Source: Oceanospirillum sp048264105
GTDB taxonomy: Bacteria; Pseudomonadota; Gammaproteobacteria; Pseudomonadales; Halomonadaceae
Direction: 5' to 3'
DNA length: 64,000 nt
NCBI GenBank assembly: GCA_048264105.1
Contig: JBLXDJ010000001.1
Span: 934,550-998,549 of the forward strand
The notes beneath the pieces are model-generated. The model was not told the DNA's origin. It worked only from the letters and a program-made list of their open reading frames with translations, and made no database searches. Both the position numbers and the translations under genes were made by a program. Below, piece after piece: positions 6,168-15,153 of this stretch. Each line of letters opens with the position of its first letter. Position 1 is the first letter of the stretch.

Positions 6168-8891
6168 ATGACATCCCCTGCTTCATCCGCTAACAATCCG
6201 TCATCCACTGAAACCGACCTGCCGATTCTGGCGCAGGTGCCGGAGCTGGTCGCTCAGCTGCACACTCAGGAGCTGGCGTTGCTGTCGGCGGAGCCGGGTG
6301 CCGGTAAGACCACCCGCCTGCCTATCGCGCTGATGCAGCACCCTGACTTCCAGAACGGAAAGATCATTATGACCGCGCCCCGTCGGGTGGCGGCGCAGGC
6401 GGCGGCCTCTTATATGGCGGGGCTGATCGGGGAATCCGTGGGTGACAGCATCGGTTATCGGGTCAAGGGCGATCATAAGGTGAGCCGCAATACCCGACTG
6501 GAGCTGGTGACCTCCGGTGTGCTGCTGCGGATGTTGCAGAACGACCCGACCTTAGAGGGCGTAAGCCTGGTGATTCTGGATGAGTTTCACGAGCGCACCG
6601 TAGACAGCGATCTGATTCTGGCGCTGTGCCGTCAGATGAATCTGCTATATCGGGATGAGGATCCGGCGGGGCTGCTGGTGATGTCGGCGACGCTGGCTCA
6701 GGAGGCGCTGGAAGCCGCGTTACAGGTGCCGATTCTGTTCTGCGAGGGGCGCACCTTCCCGCTGGAATACCGCTACAACCGTACCAGTGTGCCGGTCTCC
6801 GAGCGGGTGCAGGCGACGGTTGATACCTGCTTAGAGGTCATTGACGCCTCTCACAAAGAACAAGATGGAGATATCCTCTGCTTTCTGCCCGGTGTTGGTG
6901 AGATCAATCGGGTGACGGAAGCCCTCTCTGCCCGCTGCCAGCAAGCCGGAATTGACCTGCGCCAGCTGCACGGTCAGCAGAAACTGGCGGAACAGCAGGC
7001 GGCTATCGCTCCGGCGCAAAACGGTATGCGCCGCTGTATTCTGGCGACAGCCATTGCCGAGACCAGTCTGACCATCGACGGCATCACCTTAGTCATCGAT
7101 TCCGGCCTTGCACGTGAAGCCCGTTTTGATAAAGAAGCCGGTGTCGTGCGCCTGTATACCCGATCCGTGACCCGTGCCGAAGCGAAACAGCGCGCCGGTC
7201 GAGCCGGTCGTACTCAGGCAGGTACGGCGTTTCGCTGCTGGAGTGAAGATCAGCAGGGGGCTCTCTCTGCCCAGCCGGAGCCGGAGATCAACCGGCAGGA
7301 TCTGTCGGAGCTGGCCCTGCAGCTGATTCAGTGGGGTTCGGATGATCCGCAGGAGTTTGATTGGGTCACGCCGCCGCCCAAAGCGCGCTGGCAAAGCGCC
7401 CTCTCCCGCCTGCAACAGCTTAAGCTGGTGCAGGCCGCTCAGGGCGGCGGCAGTCTGCAGCTGACGGAATTCGGGCAAGCCTCCCGTGAGCTGGTGCTGT
7501 CGGCACACCTGGGGCGCGGCTGGCTCAGCCTGTTAAAAGCGGCGGATCAGACTGCCAAGAACCTTAACGCCGATCAGCTGGCGGCCAGTGCCTTTATCTT
7601 CAGTCTGCTGCAGGAAGGCGCACACCTGCCGGAGAACGAGCTGTTAGCCGCCTGCGAGCAGCTGATTCAGTCCCGTGATGCGGGTCATAAAGCCCAGTGT
7701 AAACGCATCGAACAGGGTGCGCTTCGCCTGCTGAAAGAAAGCCAACAGCTGATCAAACAACCTAAAGGCAATGCAACAAATACGAACACTGTATATAAAA
7801 ACAGTGAAGACTTACTCCCGCTGTTAAGTGCAGCCCAGAAGCCTGCCGCCAGCCTGATAACCCAGCTGCAGAACGCCACCTTTACCGACCTGATGATTGA
7901 AGGCCTGTGTCACGCTTATCCCGACAAGGTAGGTCTGAAACAGGCTCAAAGCAGCTCGAAACAAGCCACATCAAACAACGGTGATGCCGGTATCTACAAA
8001 CTGAGCAATGGCCGACAGGCGCAGCTGAAAAGCCATCAGCAACCGGAGTTTGTTATCGCCCTGCACGCCCGCTCTTTCAGTCAGGACAGTCGGGAAACCC
8101 TGACTCTTTGGCTGATACCGGATAAAAAAACAGTGGCCGCTCACTTATCCGATCAGATCCTGCAGCAGCCGTTTTGTCACTGGCAGGGGGATCGGCTGAT
8201 TAACAGCGTACAAACCCGCCTTGGGCAACTGGTGCTGGATGAGAAACAGGGTGATAAACCGGATCAGGCCGCACTGAATCAGGCGGGTATTCTGCGCCTG
8301 CAGCAACAGGGGATTGATGCCCTGCCCTGGCAGGAGGCGGATATCCGGTTACGCCAGCGTATTGAGTTTCTGCGTTTGAACGGCGAGGGGCAGAATGATG
8401 AAGAACAATGGCCGGATCTGTCCGATCAGGGGCTGTTGGATTCTGCAGAGGATTGGCTGGTGCCGTTTCTGAGCGGTGTCAATAATCAGCGCCAGTGGCA
8501 GCAGCTGCCGGTGGGCGACATGCTGAAAAGCCTGCTCAGCTGGCCGCAACAGCAGGCGCTGGACAGTTTGGCACCGGCAGCACTGAAAGTCGCTTCCGGC
8601 CGCACGGTAAAGATCGATTACAGCCAGAACCCACCCACCGTCAGCACCAAACTGCAGGAGATGTTCGGTACCGAGAATGTCCCAGCGATTGCGGGAGTTC
8701 CCGTCAGTATTCATCTGCTCTCACCTGCAGGTCGCCCCTTGGCCGTGACCTCAAACCTTGCAACTTTCTGGCGGGAGGTTTATCCCGAAGTGCGTAAAGA
8801 GATGCGGGGTCGTTACCCAAAACATCCCTGGCCGGAAGATCCATTGACCGCAGAAGCCACCCACAAAACCAAACGGGCGCTGGGACAGTGA
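6168..8891 (+). CDS. hrpB: ATP-dependent helicase HrpB
   Basis: DEAH-box helicase of 907 aa, predicted cytoplasmic and acting on RNA. The motifs are in order: Walker A in SAEPGAGKTT (residues ~40-49), DEFHE (~140), MSATL, then motif VI RAGRAGRTQ. The HrpB-specific C-terminal region ends with YPKHPWPEDPL. It is longer than the ~810-840 aa usual for HrpB; a Gln/Asn/Ser-rich, poorly conserved stretch around residues 525-620 may explain the excess. The physiological substrate of HrpB is not firmly known. No convincing Shine-Dalgarno precedes the ATG at 6168, so the exact start is less certain than the identity. Monocistronic; its stop lies 19 bp from the convergent Lrp-type gene. Confidence 0.93.
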   Translation: MTSPASSANNPSSTETDLPILAQVPELVAQLHTQELALLSAEPGAGKTTRLPIALMQHPDFQNGKIIMTAPRRVAAQAAASYMAGLIGESVGDSIGYRVKGDHKVSRNTRLELVTSGVLLRMLQNDPTLEGVSLVILDEFHERTVDSDLILALCRQMNLLYRDEDPAGLLVMSATLAQEALEAALQVPILFCEGRTFPLEYRYNRTSVPVSERVQATVDTCLEVIDASHKEQDGDILCFLPGVGEINRVTEALSARCQQAGIDLRQLHGQQKLAEQQAAIAPAQNGMRRCILATAIAETSLTIDGITLVIDSGLAREARFDKEAGVVRLYTRSVTRAEAKQRAGRAGRTQAGTAFRCWSEDQQGALSAQPEPEINRQDLSELALQLIQWGSDDPQEFDWVTPPPKARWQSALSRLQQLKLVQAAQGGGSLQLTEFGQASRELVLSAHLGRGWLSLLKAADQTAKNLNADQLAASAFIFSLLQEGAHLPENELLAACEQLIQSRDAGHKAQCKRIEQGALRLLKESQQLIKQPKGNATNTNTVYKNSEDLLPLLSAAQKPAASLITQLQNATFTDLMIEGLCHAYPDKVGLKQAQSSSKQATSNNGDAGIYKLSNGRQAQLKSHQQPEFVIALHARSFSQDSRETLTLWLIPDKKTVAAHLSDQILQQPFCHWQGDRLINSVQTRLGQLVLDEKQGDKPDQAALNQAGILRLQQQGIDALPWQEADIRLRQRIEFLRLNGEGQNDEEQWPDLSDQGLLDSAEDWLVPFLSGVNNQRQWQQLPVGDMLKSLLSWPQQQALDSLAPAALKVASGRTVKIDYSQNPPTVSTKLQEMFGTENVPAIAGVPVSIHLLSPAGRPLAVTSNLATFWREVYPEVRKEMRGRYPKHPWPEDPLTAEATHKTKRALGQ

Positions 8892-8910
8892 AGCAAGCGT
8901 AATGACTCGC

Positions 8911-9390
8911 TCAATCCCGCTTAAAGCCATAAGGCACATTTCGGCGCTTCACCGGTGTGGATTTGACGATAGAGGTATTGGTATCTGCCAATGCGGAGAC
9001 CTGATCCAGAATATCATCCAGCTGCGGCATGCTCTGGAAGCAGATACGGGCGTAGAAGCAGTCTTCACCGGTGACCTTGTCACACTCGATAATCTCCGGG
9101 ATATCCTGAATCAGGGCTTCCAGCTGCTTGAGTTTGCCGGGGTACTGGCGCATGCGAACAAGGGCGGTCAGCGGGTAGCCGAGACTTTCCGGATCAAGTT
9201 CCAGACTGTATTTGTTGATCACACCCAACTCTTCCATCCGTTTCAGACGTTCGTTAATGCTGGGCGAGGACATATTCACCGCGCGCGCCATCTCAGCCAC
9301 GGAGATGCGGGCGTTGTCATCCAATAGCGCCAACAGGCGGCTATCGATGGCATCCGGAGACCAATTTTCGTTTTTAAGGATTTTCCGCAT
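8911..9390 (-). CDS. Lrp/AsnC-family transcriptional regulator
   Basis: A 159-aa regulator with an N-terminal winged helix-turn-helix (residues ~14-65; LLALLDDNARISVAEMARAV followed by SSPSINERLKRMEELGVI) and a C-terminal RAM/AsnC ligand-binding domain (~75-150) that typically binds amino acids and drives dimer and octamer assembly. It is divergent from the EamA-type exporter gene, with 115 bp between starts, the classic arrangement in which an Lrp-type protein senses an amino acid and controls its exporter. That regulatory link is inferred from position. Length and domain order are normal. Confidence 0.9.
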   Translation of the reverse strand: MRKILKNENWSPDAIDSRLLALLDDNARISVAEMARAVNMSSPSINERLKRMEELGVINKYSLELDPESLGYPLTALVRMRQYPGKLKQLEALIQDIPEIIECDKVTGEDCFYARICFQSMPQLDDILDQVSALADTNTSIVKSTPVKRRNVPYGFKRD

Positions 9391-9505
9391 TTTCTCTCTC
9401 TTTTTTAAAGCCCGTAGCTTTCACAGCCTTATTTATGCCATTAGAGTCTGGCTCAGTGACTATTAATCTATGTCTAATCAAAACGGTTAGCAAAGGATTT
9501 AAAAA

Positions 9506-10429
9506 ATGATGCAATCTGATAAAAAAGGCACGCTGGAGATGGTCACCGCCATGGTGCTCTCCGGCACCATAGGTTTTTTTGTGATCGAGTCCGGTCAGTC
9601 GTTCTGGAACGTGGTGTTTTTCCGCTGCCTGATCGGCGCACTGTTTCTGGGGGGCTATATCGCGTTAACCGGTCAGTTCCGTCGGGAACAGTTTGATCTG
9701 AAGGTGCTGGGTCTGATTATCGCAGGCGGTATCACTCTGGTCGGCAACTGGGTGCTGCTGTTTGCCTCTTTCGATCATATCCCCTTCTCGATCGCGACTA
9801 TCGCCTATCATCTGCAGCCGATTATGCTGGTGATCGCCGGTGCCTTGCTGGCTCGTCAGCTACCGGGGCTGCATATTCTGTTCTGGCTGGCAGTTGCCTT
9901 AGGCGGGCTTTGGTTGGTGGTGGGTTTGGATTCAACTCAGCTAACGGCGCTGTTTGGCGGCCAGTCCGCCACGGAATCTGTGATGACCGGCCTGCTACTT
10001 GCACTGGGCGCAGCCTTGCTGTACACCATCACTACCCTGCTGACCAAGAAAGTCAGCGATATTCCTTCTGGTGTGATCGCCTTTGTACAGGTGCTGTTGG
10101 GCGGTGTTTTCCTGCTGCCGTTTGTGGAGTTTGGCGACCTGCCGACTGAGTTACCGGCATGGGGTTATCTGGCCTTTCTGGGTCTGATCAATACCGGTTT
10201 TATGTATGTGATTATGTACGATGCCTTCCAGCGTCTGAGCACCTCGCTGATTGCGATTCTCTCTTTCATCTATCCGGTGGTCGCGCTGTTTGTGGATTAC
10301 GCGGCCTATGATCACGCGATTACCCTGGCTCAGGGACTTGGGGTGGTACTGATTCTTCTGGCGGTCTGTGCGGTGAAATTCGACTGGAAACTGCGCTTTA
10401 AAGTACAGGCATTAGGTGCTGCCAGTTAA
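9506..10429 (+). CDS. EamA-family (DMT superfamily) transporter
   Basis: A 307-aa integral membrane protein with about ten hydrophobic segments arranged as two EamA repeats (residues ~12-140 and ~160-290). The repeats start around GTIGFFVIESGQSFWNVVFFR and LLLALGAALLYTITTLLTKK. DMT carriers export amino acids and other small metabolites across the inner membrane. The divergent Lrp-type regulator suggests an amino-acid-like substrate, but none can be named. A strong bidirectional terminator follows. The start could be either of two consecutive ATGs (9506 or 9509); AAAGGA lies about eight bases upstream. Confidence 0.88.
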   Translation: MMQSDKKGTLEMVTAMVLSGTIGFFVIESGQSFWNVVFFRCLIGALFLGGYIALTGQFRREQFDLKVLGLIIAGGITLVGNWVLLFASFDHIPFSIATIAYHLQPIMLVIAGALLARQLPGLHILFWLAVALGGLWLVVGLDSTQLTALFGGQSATESVMTGLLLALGAALLYTITTLLTKKVSDIPSGVIAFVQVLLGGVFLLPFVEFGDLPTELPAWGYLAFLGLINTGFMYVIMYDAFQRLSTSLIAILSFIYPVVALFVDYAAYDHAITLAQGLGVVLILLAVCAVKFDWKLRFKVQALGAAS

Positions 10430-10457
10430 GTCTGTTTTCTGCAAAATGCGCTAAACA

Positions 10458-10504
10458 CAAAACGGCCTCTGTCACTTGATCATAAGTGACAGAGGCCGTT
10501 TTTA
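10458..10504. terminator. Bidirectional rho-independent terminator
   Basis: An 18-bp stem (about 10460-10477 with 10484-10501) has A and T tracts on its two sides, located between the convergent EamA transporter and CBS-GGDEF genes. It should terminate both. Confidence 0.9.
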
Positions 10505-10531
10505 TATCCACCTTACTTAAGGCTACAAAGG

Positions 10532-11869
10532 CTACTCAGCAACTTCCACACGGTTCCGGCCATTGGCTTTGGCCTGATACATCGCTTTGTCTGCCCGCAG
10601 AATAATGGAATGGAAGGTATCTTCAGAGCGGTATTCTGCAACCCCAAAGCTGCAGGTGACATGTCCCACCTCTTCCAATAGCAACTCACTGACGCTGACC
10701 CGAAGTTTATCCGCCACGGTGATCGCATCTTCAAGGGAGGTCGAGGGAAGAATGGCGACAAACTCCTCCCCGCCCCAACGGGCAAAAATATCGGTAATAC
10801 GCATCTGCTTGCTGATGCAGTGGCTGATTTTCTGCAGCACATGATCCCCGGCGGCATGGCCGTAGGTATCGTTCACCTTTTTGAAGTGATCGACATCGAA
10901 AAAGATGATGGAGAAGGACTGGGACTGATAACGGCGCACCCGGTCGATCTCTTTCTGCAGTTCCAGCTCAAACTTGACCCGGTTATAAACACCGGTCAGA
11001 TGATCCACCACGGACAGCTCTTCAAACTTGGTAGCCCGCACTTTAAGGGCACGGTTCATCTCTTTAAGCTGTGCATCATTGTTGCGCACCAGCTCTGACC
11101 AGCGGGTATAGATGCGAGAGATCAGCTCGCCCTGAGTGATCTGACCAACGATCATGCCTTCATGGTCTTCCACGATCAGACGCTTAAACTGACGGCTCTG
11201 AATAAAATCCAGCGCCTCTCTGATGGAGGCATCGTAGTGAATGGTCTCGATCGGGCTGCTCATATAGGTGGAAACCGGCAGCTGCAGGTCTTGCTCCTCG
11301 CCGAACAGTTTGACCACATCCTTGGTGGTAATGATGCCTGCCGGCTCTGCGATGTCAAAAACCATCACGCAATCGTTCAGCATGTGATCCATCAGGCCAA
11401 TAACATCGATAGTGGCGTCTGTTACCTGAGCACATTTCAGGTGCTGACTATGGATAATTTCGCCAATGGAACGCTTTTCCAGCAACAGCTGAGGATCAAC
11501 ACTGGAGATAATTTCGGTATAGAAGACAACACCGGTCAGGTTATCGGATGCATCCGTCACGCAGAGGCATTCGATATCATGGCTGACCTCATCGAGAATA
11601 TCAGACAGGAGCGCGTCTTCGCTGATGGCAAACAAGCGATCATATTTGATCGTATTAATGGGGAGTTCAAAGTCGATTTTAGCCAATCGCAATCGAATCA
11701 GATCATTGGCCGTCAGCAGTCCGAACCGGTGCTGCTCATTATCAGAGGTCACGATGATATTTCGGTGATTTTCCTGATACATCAGATCAACCGCACTCTG
11801 TATCGAGCAATTATCGGCGATCTTAATCACATTTTTCTGGGCAATATCTCTGATTTTAAGATTGTTCAA
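10532..11869 (-). CDS. Diguanylate cyclase with four CBS domains
   Basis: A 445-aa soluble protein that would make cyclic di-GMP. Residues ~1-255 comprise two CBS pairs (about 1-62, 70-125, 132-190, 196-255), which in other proteins bind adenine nucleotides and report energy state. After a helix (260-285), the GGDEF domain begins at DHLTGVYNR (289-297). The active site is GGEEF at 366-370 (functionally equivalent to GGDEF), and RITD at 357-360, five residues upstream, is a complete I-site for c-di-GMP feedback inhibition. No membrane segment is present, so it likely acts in the cytoplasm. Coupling of nucleotide sensing to c-di-GMP output is inferred from the domains. Confidence 0.9.
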   Translation of the reverse strand: MNNLKIRDIAQKNVIKIADNCSIQSAVDLMYQENHRNIIVTSDNEQHRFGLLTANDLIRLRLAKIDFELPINTIKYDRLFAISEDALLSDILDEVSHDIECLCVTDASDNLTGVVFYTEIISSVDPQLLLEKRSIGEIIHSQHLKCAQVTDATIDVIGLMDHMLNDCVMVFDIAEPAGIITTKDVVKLFGEEQDLQLPVSTYMSSPIETIHYDASIREALDFIQSRQFKRLIVEDHEGMIVGQITQGELISRIYTRWSELVRNNDAQLKEMNRALKVRATKFEELSVVDHLTGVYNRVKFELELQKEIDRVRRYQSQSFSIIFFDVDHFKKVNDTYGHAAGDHVLQKISHCISKQMRITDIFARWGGEEFVAILPSTSLEDAITVADKLRVSVSELLLEEVGHVTCSFGVAEYRSEDTFHSIILRADKAMYQAKANGRNRVEVAE

Positions 11870-11938
11870 CAGGCAGTCCTTCTCTCGCAGGGGGGTTACA
11901 CAAAGACCGTCGATAAAGGTTACAATCCACGCCCTTTT

Positions 11939-11952
11939 AGCGTTTTAACGCT
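11939..11952. promoter_or_regulatory. 14-bp palindrome between divergent genes
   Basis: AGCGTTTTAACGCT is a perfect palindrome in the 147-bp gap between the divergent CBS-GGDEF gene and the DUF1643-like gene, followed on the plus strand by CTTTTTAT. With no transcript to end here from either side, an operator is more likely than a terminator. Confidence 0.3.
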
Positions 11953-12016
11953 CTTTTTATAGTCTTATTGTACTGCCAATTAACATTCAGAATGTAGCGT
12001 CAATCGACAGTTTTTT

Positions 12017-12703
12017 ATGATCAGAATTGAATTTGAATATGCCGATAGCCTGAAAACCGATTTTGAGGTTAAAGGTGAGTTTTATCGCCTGAAGCGTGAT
12101 GACAACACGGCTGTTATCTGTCGCCGTCGGGTGGAGATTACCCTTAAGTCCGGTTCGATTGAACAACCTGTCGATGCCGTGGCCGTGCTGATGAACCCCG
12201 GCAGTATTCGCTTTGCAGATCCTGAGGTTGACCCGGAATCAGACCTGCCTCTGATAAACAATGCCGCACAACTGCCCCTTCGTGACAGCCATCTGAAACC
12301 CCTTAAGCCGGATAATACCCAGTACCAACTGATGCGTTTAATGCGCCAGATGGGCTGGCAAAAACTGCGGCTGATTAACCTGTCGGATCTGTGTGATGCC
12401 AACAGCGCCTCTTTTGCCCGCCGTTATCAGGCTCTGGACCATGAAGCGCTTCCCCACAGCCTGCTGCATCCCAGTCGGGATAAAGAGCTGAGCCGCCTGT
12501 TAAAGGCAGATCATCTGCTGCTGGCCTGGGGCAGTAATCCGGTTCAGCAGGCGGATGCAGAAGCCTTTCTCAAACGGGTCAGACGGCGAAAACCGGTGGG
12601 ACTGGCACTGGAATCACCCTGGTATCGCTTCGCCAGCCCTTACCGAAAAGACCAGAAAATGAGCTGGTTGCAGGAGATGACCCACCTGCTGAAACAGGCC
12701 TGA
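12017..12703 (+). CDS. DUF1643-like hypothetical protein
   Basis: A 228-aa soluble protein. The central part (VLMNPGSIRFADPEVDPES, then NTQYQLMRLMRQMGW and LINLSDLCDANS) resembles DUF1643, whose members carry a similar M-N-P-S/G-x-A-D start and an N-x-x-D segment after the first helix pair. The N-terminal ~55 residues are beta-rich and the end is basic (RVRRRKP). No catalytic role is known for this family. It is divergent from the CBS-GGDEF gene and convergent with the MASE1-GGDEF gene, only 24 bp from its stop. The assignment rests on pattern resemblance only. Confidence 0.55.
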   Translation: MIRIEFEYADSLKTDFEVKGEFYRLKRDDNTAVICRRRVEITLKSGSIEQPVDAVAVLMNPGSIRFADPEVDPESDLPLINNAAQLPLRDSHLKPLKPDNTQYQLMRLMRQMGWQKLRLINLSDLCDANSASFARRYQALDHEALPHSLLHPSRDKELSRLLKADHLLLAWGSNPVQQADAEAFLKRVRRRKPVGLALESPWYRFASPYRKDQKMSWLQEMTHLLKQA

Positions 12704-12727
12704 AGCCCTTCGTTGATTCAGTCGGTG

Positions 12728-14206
12728 TCACAGTGGGGATTCAACCACGCAGTTCCTTCCCTTCGCTTTGGCCTGATAGAGAACAGCATCCGCCTGTTGG
12801 CCGATGATTTCAAAATCACAGCGGGCATCCGGCTGCACATCCCCGGAGACCAGACCAATGCTGACCGTGGCGGAGACCCGCTGACCGTTATCACACTCAA
12901 TAACCTCCTGCTCAAACTCCTGCCGGACTTTCTCTGCATAGGCAATATACGCCTCCTGCGGCAGATCACGCAGAAAGACGGCGAACTCCTCCCCGCCAAT
13001 TCGCCCCAGAATACCCTGTTTTGGCAGGTGCTCCTGAGCGATCCGGGCAAAGCGCTTTAAAACCATGTCGCCGGCAGCGTGCCCAAGGGTGTCATTGATC
13101 GATTTGAAGTGGTCCAGATCCAGCATCAGAAAGGCAAACGAGTGCGGCTTACTCTTTTTGACCGAACGAAGAATCTCTTTGTAAAAACCACCCCGGTTGA
13201 GCACATCGGTCAGTCCATCATGGGAGGCCATATAGGTCAGCTTACTGATCTGACTGATACGTTTATGGGCCATAATCGCATTCATCAGGGGAGCCAGTGC
13301 GATCAGGGAGATGCTTAAACGCAGTGACATCAGCTGGTGCCAGGAGGAAATATCGGCATAAACAGAGATATGCCCCTGAGCCACAAACAGCAGCGTCCAG
13401 AAGCAATAAACCAATGTCAGTATCGCCGTGGTAAACAGACTGTAGGTCAGGCCGCACCATAAGAGCCCCACAATGGGAATCGCCAGAATCCCGGGGCCAT
13501 CCACGGAGACCATCAGGGCAAAAAGCAGCAGAAAAGCAGCCAGTGGCAACAGATCGTAAAGCCGGGATCGTCCGGCTTCATGCCGATAAGAGGATCGAAA
13601 CTCACTGATTGAGCCGGGCATGGTCAGTATCAGGGGTAAAAAAGCGATGTAGTTGGCGAACTCACTCACACCCCAGAAGATCGCGCCCTCCAGAGGTGTG
13701 CCGCCCCAGAAATAGGGATAAGCAAACGCCCCCATTACAGACGATGACAGAGAAGCGGCGATTGCCACGCCAATCAGCCGGAGAACCCCCAGACGCTGGG
13801 TAATGGGAAACAGGCCGCCGGGTATCAGCCTGATCAGCAACAGACCACCTGCGACACCCACCAGATTACTCATATTAAGAAAAAAGTTCTTATCCCAACT
13901 GGCACCGGTAAGCCAATCCGCCAGCAGATAACCGAAAAGGGCAGCCAGCCACCCCGCAGGACGGGTAAAACCCGCCTGCCGCGCCATGATGCCCAACAGG
14001 AAGGCATTGGCAGGCCACACGGAGGCCAGAGAACCAACGGGTCGGGAAAAGATGCCCAACAGGGAGAGCACAAAAACCGGCAAAAGAATGTACAGCAACA
14101 GCTGCTGCAGGCTTGGGCTGCTCAGTGGCAAAACCTGTGTGCCTGAGCCCTTTGTGCCCGAATCCTTTGTGCCTGAATGCTTATATGAGGCTTGTCGTTG
14201 ATCCAC
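12728..14206 (-). CDS. Membrane diguanylate cyclase, MASE1-GGDEF
   Basis: A 492-aa protein. Residues ~33-310 form about eight membrane helices with the features of the MASE1 sensor domain (SVWPANAFLLG and LFGYLLADWLTG), followed by a GGDEF domain from HDGLTDVLNRGG. The active site is GGEEF in RIGGEEFAVF. The I-site position five residues upstream is not RxxD, so product feedback is probably absent, unlike the CBS-type cyclase next door. The start is GTG at 14206, supported by GGGAG about six bases upstream. Residues 10-24 are three copies of a D/G/H-S-G-T-K/Q pentapeptide encoded by 15-bp DNA repeats, probably slippage-prone and cytoplasmic. The MASE1 ligand is unknown. Confidence 0.9.
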   Translation of the reverse strand: MDQRQASYKHSGTKDSGTKGSGTQVLPLSSPSLQQLLLYILLPVFVLSLLGIFSRPVGSLASVWPANAFLLGIMARQAGFTRPAGWLAALFGYLLADWLTGASWDKNFFLNMSNLVGVAGGLLLIRLIPGGLFPITQRLGVLRLIGVAIAASLSSSVMGAFAYPYFWGGTPLEGAIFWGVSEFANYIAFLPLILTMPGSISEFRSSYRHEAGRSRLYDLLPLAAFLLLFALMVSVDGPGILAIPIVGLLWCGLTYSLFTTAILTLVYCFWTLLFVAQGHISVYADISSWHQLMSLRLSISLIALAPLMNAIMAHKRISQISKLTYMASHDGLTDVLNRGGFYKEILRSVKKSKPHSFAFLMLDLDHFKSINDTLGHAAGDMVLKRFARIAQEHLPKQGILGRIGGEEFAVFLRDLPQEAYIAYAEKVRQEFEQEVIECDNGQRVSATVSIGLVSGDVQPDARCDFEIIGQQADAVLYQAKAKGRNCVVESPL

Positions 14207-14552
14207 AGGAACTCCCGTTTTAAGGGTGACGAGTCCTTCGGTGTGACGCTCCCTGAATATCCGGTACTCATTGAATCTAAGACGAACCTGAGAAATCGGT
14301 TACACGCCCGAACCTCCATCTGGACGATCCGAAAAGAAACAGTCCGAATACTCTTTCAATCAGTATAGAAAGATCTGACCTGCGCACCAGACAAGTATTA
14401 CTTACACCAAACTTTAAATCGGCCGGTAGCACCTGAACTTATCCGCCAAAAACCGACAAAAGATAACATGCGGTTACAAACATCTTGATCCGCGCATAAA
14501 GCACTCTTAAAATACATCTATTATCTGGTCAGAAAAGAATGAGGGTAACACC
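14207..14552. other. 346-bp divergent intergenic region
   Basis: No open frame or RNA gene is recognisable here. It is more AT-rich than the flanking genes and must hold the promoter of the MASE1-GGDEF gene on the minus strand (not located) and the promoter at 14485-14513 for the 155-aa protein gene. Confidence 0.6.
14485..14513 (+). promoter_or_regulatory. Sigma70-type promoter for the 155-aa protein gene
   Basis: -35 TTGATC (14485-14490) and -10 TAAAAT (14508-14513) are spaced by 17 bases. The expected transcript starts about 33 bases before the ATG at 14553. Confidence 0.55.
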
Positions 14553-15020
14553 ATGCCGATTGTTACATCGAATACCACCATCTCTGCGGTTTTTACCCCT
14601 CGCAATCTGGATTCCGAAAAACAGAATGAATTCCGCGCCTCGGAAGTTCAAACCCGCCCTGGCCGTGAATCCTCCGTCGTAGCGGATACCAATCAACGTA
14701 CCGGCACACCCAATGACCTTGGCCTGCCATCCACAAGCCGTGTCGAAGGCCCGTCTCAGCTCCCCAGCCTGAATGATATTATTCGTCCGGACGCTACTGA
14801 TTCGGACTCCCCGTCTGTGGTAGTAGATATCTCCTCAGAAGCACAGAATGCCCTGAAGAATGCTGAGAAAGAGATTCCGGCACAAAGCAAAATTCAGGAT
14901 GCCGAGTTCGCAGCGGATCTGGCTGCCAGCACCGGCAAACAGATGAGTGAGCAGCCCACGACAACCGTAATGGCTCAGGCCAATACAGCCCCTCAGCAGG
15001 CGATCGCATCCCTGATATAA
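14553..15020 (+). CDS. Hypothetical protein, Ser/Thr/Ala/Gln-rich, 155 aa
   Basis: I do not recognise a family. The protein is rich in Ser, Thr, Asn, Gln and Pro, looks largely disordered up to residue ~100, and ends in an Ala/Gln-rich amphipathic stretch (FAADLAASTGKQM, then APQQAIASLI). There is no signal peptide, membrane segment or cysteine. GAGG lies about eight bases before the ATG, a good promoter lies upstream and a strong terminator follows, so it is an expressed single-gene unit. The composition resembles short flagellar or surface accessory proteins with a helical C-terminus, but that is only a resemblance. It lies between a diguanylate cyclase and the end of the T2SS cluster. Confidence 0.65.
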   Translation: MPIVTSNTTISAVFTPRNLDSEKQNEFRASEVQTRPGRESSVVADTNQRTGTPNDLGLPSTSRVEGPSQLPSLNDIIRPDATDSDSPSVVVDISSEAQNALKNAEKEIPAQSKIQDAEFAADLAASTGKQMSEQPTTTVMAQANTAPQQAIASLI

Positions 15021-15071
15021 GAGACGGCTTTACAACATCCGATAGCTGACACATCATCAAAAGCGACAACA

Positions 15072-15112
15072 TCAAAAATGCCCCGACAGTTACCTGATCG
15101 GGGCATTTTTTA
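15072..15112. terminator. Bidirectional rho-independent terminator
   Basis: AATGCCCCGA pairs with TCGGGGCATT (15078-15107) with A and T tracts on both sides. It ends the 155-aa gene on the plus strand and the long T2SS transcript on the minus strand, 42 bp after the gspL stop. Confidence 0.9.
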
Positions 15113-15153
15113 TGGCCAGCAAATCTGACCGCTGTCTGGTAAAAGGACTTTTA

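Noticed and set aside
14122..14180. The 15-bp repeats as a promoter-region iteron cluster
   Set aside because: They lie within the coding sequence of the MASE1-GGDEF gene and encode a repeated S-G-T-K pentapeptide.
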